Origin: an uncultured Erysipelotrichaceae bacterium | GTDB lineage: Bacteria; Bacillota_I; Bacilli_A; RF39; UBA660 | Reading direction: 5' to 3' | DNA: 64,000 nt | NCBI GenBank assembly: GCA_902764545.1 | Contig: CACWWC010000003.1 | Coordinates: 62,001-126,000, forward strand | Shown here: one piece after another, positions 62,315-64,000 of the stretch | Layout of the letters: each line of letters opens with the position of its first letter | Position numbering within the stretch: position 1 is the stretch's first letter | Program-made: the position numbers and the translations under genes | Notes under the pieces: generated by a model | Told to the model about the DNA's origin: nothing | Seen by the model: the letters and a program-made list of their open reading frames with translations, nothing else | Database searches by the model: none

Positions 62315-62917
62315 ATGGCAAAATTATATTTCAGATATGGCGCAATGAACTGTGGTAAAACAGCCCTTTTACTACAAGCAGTACATAATTATGAATCAAG
62401 AAATATGCACGTCTTAATATTAAAACCGTCTAAGGATACTAAAGGAGAAAATACAATTGTATCAAGAATAGGATTATCAAAAAAAGTAGATCATTTAATA
62501 AAAGAAGATGATGATTTATACAAATATATATCTAAAATTCAAAAAGAAATAGATTGTATATTTGTAGATGAAGCACAATTTCTTAAAAGAGAACAAGTCG
62601 ACCAACTATTATTAATAACAATTGATAAAAATATTCCAGTAATATGTTACGGTCTAAGAAGCGACTTCAACACCAATGGTTTTGAAGGAAGCACAAGACT
62701 ATTAGAAATCGCGCATACAATAGAAGAACTAAAAACTATTTGTAAATGTGGTGCAAAGGCAACATTCAACATAAGAAAAGTAAATGATAAATATGTATTT
62801 GAAGGAGACCAACTCGCAATCGATGGAGAACAAAATGTTACATATGAATCTTTATGCCCTAAGTGTTACTATAAAATAAAAAATAATTATTATAAAAAAA
62901 GTTCAAAAAGAAAGTAA
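62315..62917 (+). CDS. tdk: Thymidine kinase
   Basis: A 200-aa type II thymidine kinase that salvages thymidine to dTMP. ATP loop GAMNCGKTALLL (residues 8-19), Walker-B-like FVDEAQFL near 90, the lasso region, and the zinc pairs CKC near 146 and CPKC near 186. GGAGGAT precedes the ATG. It stands alone between sigE and a terminator. Confidence 0.95.
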   Translation: MAKLYFRYGAMNCGKTALLLQAVHNYESRNMHVLILKPSKDTKGENTIVSRIGLSKKVDHLIKEDDDLYKYISKIQKEIDCIFVDEAQFLKREQVDQLLLITIDKNIPVICYGLRSDFNTNGFEGSTRLLEIAHTIEELKTICKCGAKATFNIRKVNDKYVFEGDQLAIDGEQNVTYESLCPKCYYKIKNNYYKKSSKRK

Positions 62918-62936
62918 AATATTTACTTTCTTTTCT
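62910..62936 (+). terminator. Intrinsic terminator after tdk
   Basis: GAAAGTAAA (62910-62918), loop ATA, TTTACTTTC (62922-62930), then TTTTC; overlaps the tdk stop. Confidence 0.8.
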
Positions 62937-62973
62937 TAATTGATATAATAAGCTATATAAAGGAGTATTGGAA

Positions 62974-64000
62974 ATGTTACGATTAGATTTTTTAAATAAA
63001 GAATATAATCTTGAAGAAATAATTAATGCATTTACAGATAACAATCTAAATAATTTTAATGGAGATAAAGATTTTTTAAACTTTTTAATGTCATTTTCCC
63101 TTGGCAACTATTTAGAAGGTGAGGAAGAAGACAATTATAAAGAATTTGCGATGTATAATGGTCTTCTCAAGATAATGCGACTAGATGAATATGGATATTT
63201 TGGAAAAAAACTATATAAAATATATCAAATATGTAATAAAGATAAGAACACATTTATGGAAACATGCAGTCTTATAGGAGAATACAGTCTATATCACATT
63301 TTAGAAAAAGAATCTATTGATATAAACCTAAAATTAAAAAAACCTGTATCATTTATTGATCATTCTATCGTTTTATGTGATGGCACAAAACCAGTCTTCA
63401 ATCCCCTAGATCGATACAACCCATATAATTTAAACAGAAATCAAAAAGATGAACTAAATTATGAATTAGAAAGATCATTTAGAAAAAGAATAAATGAAAG
63501 TATAAAAAATAATGGAGATAATATAGAATTACTTGAAGAAATGCCGTCATTTGAAGAAAAAGAAAGATTAAAAAAAGAAGAAGAAGAGAGAAAAAGAGTA
63601 AATGATGATTATTTTATCTCAATCCAGAATTTATATTTTGGGTATGAAGAATATGATGTATCAGGCGGAATACTAAATATGTGTATGAAAATGATATCAT
63701 GGTTTGAATACATAAACATGAAGATAGGTCAGTACTATGTATTTAGAAGTATACCAAAAGGAGACTTTTTTCTAATAGACAGTGATGGGAAAGTATTTAT
63801 TCCAGATGAAAATATTAATGTTCAAAATCAAACAATAGGGCCAAATACGCCAATTAGGGAAGTCAAAATAGCAAATATCCCAGAAATATTAAATTATAAC
63901 TTATTAAAAAATAATTATGATGATGAAAATAGTGAAATAAAGACACTAGAAATAAATGGGCTAATTGAATACTTTGAAAATAAGGGAAAAATAAAAGTAG
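62974..64000 (+). CDS. Hypothetical protein, N-terminal part (runs off the window)
   Basis: An open frame from ATG 62974 (AAAGGAG upstream, extended -10 TGA-TATAAT ending 62949) to the right edge, at least 342 aa without a stop. It is hydrophilic, with a charged coiled stretch near residues 195-220 (EEKERLKKEEEERKR) and no signal peptide or membrane helix. No domain recognised. Visible half contains SGGILNMCMKMISWFEY and IGQYYVFRSIPKGDFFLIDSDGKVFIP, which could be a small beta domain. Function unknown. Confidence 0.75.
   Translation, partial: MLRLDFLNKEYNLEEIINAFTDNNLNNFNGDKDFLNFLMSFSLGNYLEGEEEDNYKEFAMYNGLLKIMRLDEYGYFGKKLYKIYQICNKDKNTFMETCSLIGEYSLYHILEKESIDINLKLKKPVSFIDHSIVLCDGTKPVFNPLDRYNPYNLNRNQKDELNYELERSFRKRINESIKNNGDNIELLEEMPSFEEKERLKKEEEERKRVNDDYFISIQNLYFGYEEYDVSGGILNMCMKMISWFEYINMKIGQYYVFRSIPKGDFFLIDSDGKVFIPDENINVQNQTIGPNTPIREVKIANIPEILNYNLLKNNYDDENSEIKTLEINGLIEYFENKGKIKV

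Overview
The window is very A+T-rich, densely coding DNA. It reads with the standard bacterial code: TGA is used as a stop, for example at 2460-2462 and 33367-33369. Gene content and order point to the low-GC Firmicutes (Bacillota, class Bacilli or a close uncultured relative). It shows the Bacillus-like order yebC..ruvA-ruvB-queA-tgt, a Firmicutes-specific DnaB initiation protein, HelD, RecD2 followed by a YrzQ-like small protein, nusB-xseA-xseB..spoIVB, and spoIIGA-sigE. The sporulation genes (spoIVB, spoIIGA, sigE, a SpoVB-like flippase, a YqfQ/VrrA-like protein) indicate an endospore-forming ancestry and probably ability. An uncultured gut lineage is plausible, but that is inference; no rRNA gene is present to place it.

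Layout. 1-6.4 kb: the end of an HPt-receiver signalling protein, a DUF192-like gene, yebC, an unknown gene, then ruvA-ruvB and queA-tgt (Holliday junction migration; queuosine in tRNA). 6.4-15.2 kb: a YqfQ-like protein, a type IV pilus-like set (platform protein with a Gln-rich repeat tail, prepilin peptidase, and a pilin 4 kb further on), the DnaB initiator, a CBS-domain pyrophosphatase, two membrane proteins and a phosphohexomutase. 15.2-20 kb: a transglutaminase-like protein whose 5' end looks frameshifted, HelD, and a protein with a HopA1-like stretch. 20-23.4 kb (minus strand): a PhoP/PhoR-like two-component pair with PhoP-box-like repeats, and a SpoVB-like flippase. 23.5-31 kb: two unknown membrane-anchored proteins, mtaB, an unknown protein, recD2, a 52-aa protein and map. 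31-39.7 kb: a degenerate phosphoglycerate-mutase-like protein, membrane proteins, uppP, a TetR regulator divergent from an MMPL exporter with a YhgE-like partner, and the tail of a dead ABC transporter gene.

39.7-49.4 kb: an acyl-CoA ligase, a Cys-rich protein with a kinase-like partner, queH, murC, tRNA-Glu, a peroxide-defence operon (gpx-trxB-trxA-ohrR), a patatin-like lipase and tag. 49.4-54.5 kb: a MarR regulator with a two-gene heterodimeric ABC exporter and two small membrane proteins. 54.5-64 kb: a promoter-hairpin unit that looks like a small RNA, a 25-aa membrane peptide, mutS, nusB, xseA-xseB, spoIVB, a small membrane protein, spoIIGA-sigE, tdk and the start of an unknown protein.

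How they work together: DNA repair and recombination (ruvAB, recD2, mutS, xseAB, tag), tRNA modification (queA, tgt, queH, mtaB), the cell envelope (uppP, murC, SpoVB-like) and mother-cell sporulation control (spoIVB, spoIIGA, sigE) dominate. No mobile element, CRISPR array or rRNA gene was seen. No large novel operon stands out. The most unusual signals are the possible +1 frameshift at 15.3 kb, the dead phosphoglycerate-mutase paralogue, the sRNA-like unit at 54.5 kb, the ABC-gene remnant at 39.5 kb and the long inverted repeat in front of tRNA-Glu.
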